In this document: piece after piece, positions 5,244 to 5,436 of the stretch
Layout of the letters: each line of letters opens with the position of its first letter
How positions within the stretch are numbered: position 1 is the stretch's first letter
Assembly: GCA_050942555.1 (NCBI GenBank)
Contig: JBMNNN010000142.1
Coordinates: 1 to 5,436, forward strand
Reading direction: 5' to 3'
Source of the DNA: JAAYXU01 sp050942555
Lineage (GTDB): Bacteria > Bacillota > Clostridia > Christensenellales > UMGS416
Length of the DNA: 5,436 bases
The notes under the pieces: model-generated
Told to the model about the DNA's origin: nothing
Databases searched by the model: none
Seen by the model: the letters and a program-made list of their open reading frames with translations, nothing else
Translations under genes and position numbers: made by a program

Positions 5244-5436
5244 GCGTCCTCCTGTCGGGTAATGTATCGACAAACGCCTCAAGCCGCGTGATGAGGCCGG
5301 CCTGCGCCGTGTGCTCGTCGAGCGTGATGAGCGCGTACGGTATGCCCGCCGCCCGGATGCGCCGCTCGGCCATGTACTCCACGAACGAATCCACGCCGCA
5401 TCCAAAACTCGTGACAAAGAGCACGCCGTCGGCTCC
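5182..5436 (-). CDS. Acyl-CoA dehydratase activase-related (DUF2229/HgdB-like) protein, C-terminal end only
   Basis: The last 84 residues of a gene that enters from the right edge. The motifs GADGVLFVTSFGCGVDSFV and LDEHTAQAGLITRLEAFVD match the C-terminal signatures of the larger activase-related proteins that usually accompany HgdC-type ATPases. The Cys in FGCG is the counterpart of Cys307 (LGCMPE) in the next gene, and the DEHTxxAGxITRLEAF motif is shared between the two, indicating paralogy. The family homology seems to stop near FVDTL. The frame then runs 62 nt into the downstream gene, past its RBS and start, ending with about 20 residues (PDRRTHDRNISAHGQCLYPD and a few more) that look like read-through. 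Full length and N-terminal domains, possibly including an ATPase part, cannot be seen. Confidence 0.8.
   Translation of the reverse strand, partial: GADGVLFVTSFGCGVDSFVEYMAERRIRAAGIPYALITLDEHTAQAGLITRLEAFVDTLPDRRTHDRNISAHGQCLYPDEGASR
5248..5253 (-). promoter_or_regulatory. Ribosome binding site for the CoA protein activase-like gene
   Basis: AGGAGG on the minus strand, 4 nt before ATG 5243 (slightly short spacing), located inside the 3' end of the upstream gene. It supports ATG 5243 as the real start. Confidence 0.75.

Noticed and set aside
5244..5417. N-terminal extension of the CoA protein activase-like frame
   Set aside because: The extra 58 residues are low-complexity Arg/Ser-rich and overlap the real C-terminus of the upstream gene; ATG 5243 has an RBS and the family opening.

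Overview
The window is a GC-rich bacterial segment in which every supported gene lies on the minus strand, so it reads biologically from right to left. Gene content (two-component 2-hydroxyacyl-CoA dehydratase activase relatives, ApbE, a NusG-domain-II membrane protein and a Gx/HepS-component-I membrane protein), strong AGGAGG ribosome binding sites, ATGA start-stop overlaps and a TATAAT promoter all suggest a strictly anaerobic Clostridia-like Firmicute with high GC. No RNA gene, transposase, integrase or CRISPR array was seen. Everything here was read by eye, and family names come from recognised motifs, not from searches.

Right block (5436 down to 3034): an operon of activase-type genes. 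It runs from the C-terminal end of an acyl-CoA dehydratase activase-related (DUF2229/HgdB-like) protein, through a complete 377-residue CoA-protein-activase-like protein, to a complete HgdC/BcrA/BadF-type ATPase (COG1924 type) carrying both cysteines that would hold a dimer-bridging [4Fe-4S] cluster. The first pair overlaps by 62 nt and the second by 4 nt (ATGA). Together they look like an ATP-driven low-potential electron-delivery unit, but no recognisable dehydratase substrate protein is in view. The 3' end of the ATPase gene runs into two exact 26-nt direct repeats that encode an extra, unrelated tail of about 37 residues.

Junction (3033 to 2918): no convincing terminator, then an extended -10 promoter (TGGTATAAT) with small direct and inverted repeats in its -35 region, followed by an ideal ribosome binding site.

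Left block (2917 down to 1): a tightly packed operon of a TIM-barrel sugar-phosphate isomerase/epimerase-like protein, a lipoprotein ApbE (FAD:protein FMN transferase), a NusG domain II membrane-anchored protein, a Gx-transporter/heptaprenyl-diphosphate-synthase-component-I-like membrane protein (TTG start with a strong RBS) and the start of a SIS-domain sugar isomerase-like protein cut by the window edge. The ApbE + NusG-II + Gx trio is the kind of set linked to flavinylated, membrane-associated electron transfer in Firmicutes. The two sugar-isomerase-like genes flanking it have no obvious link to that role.
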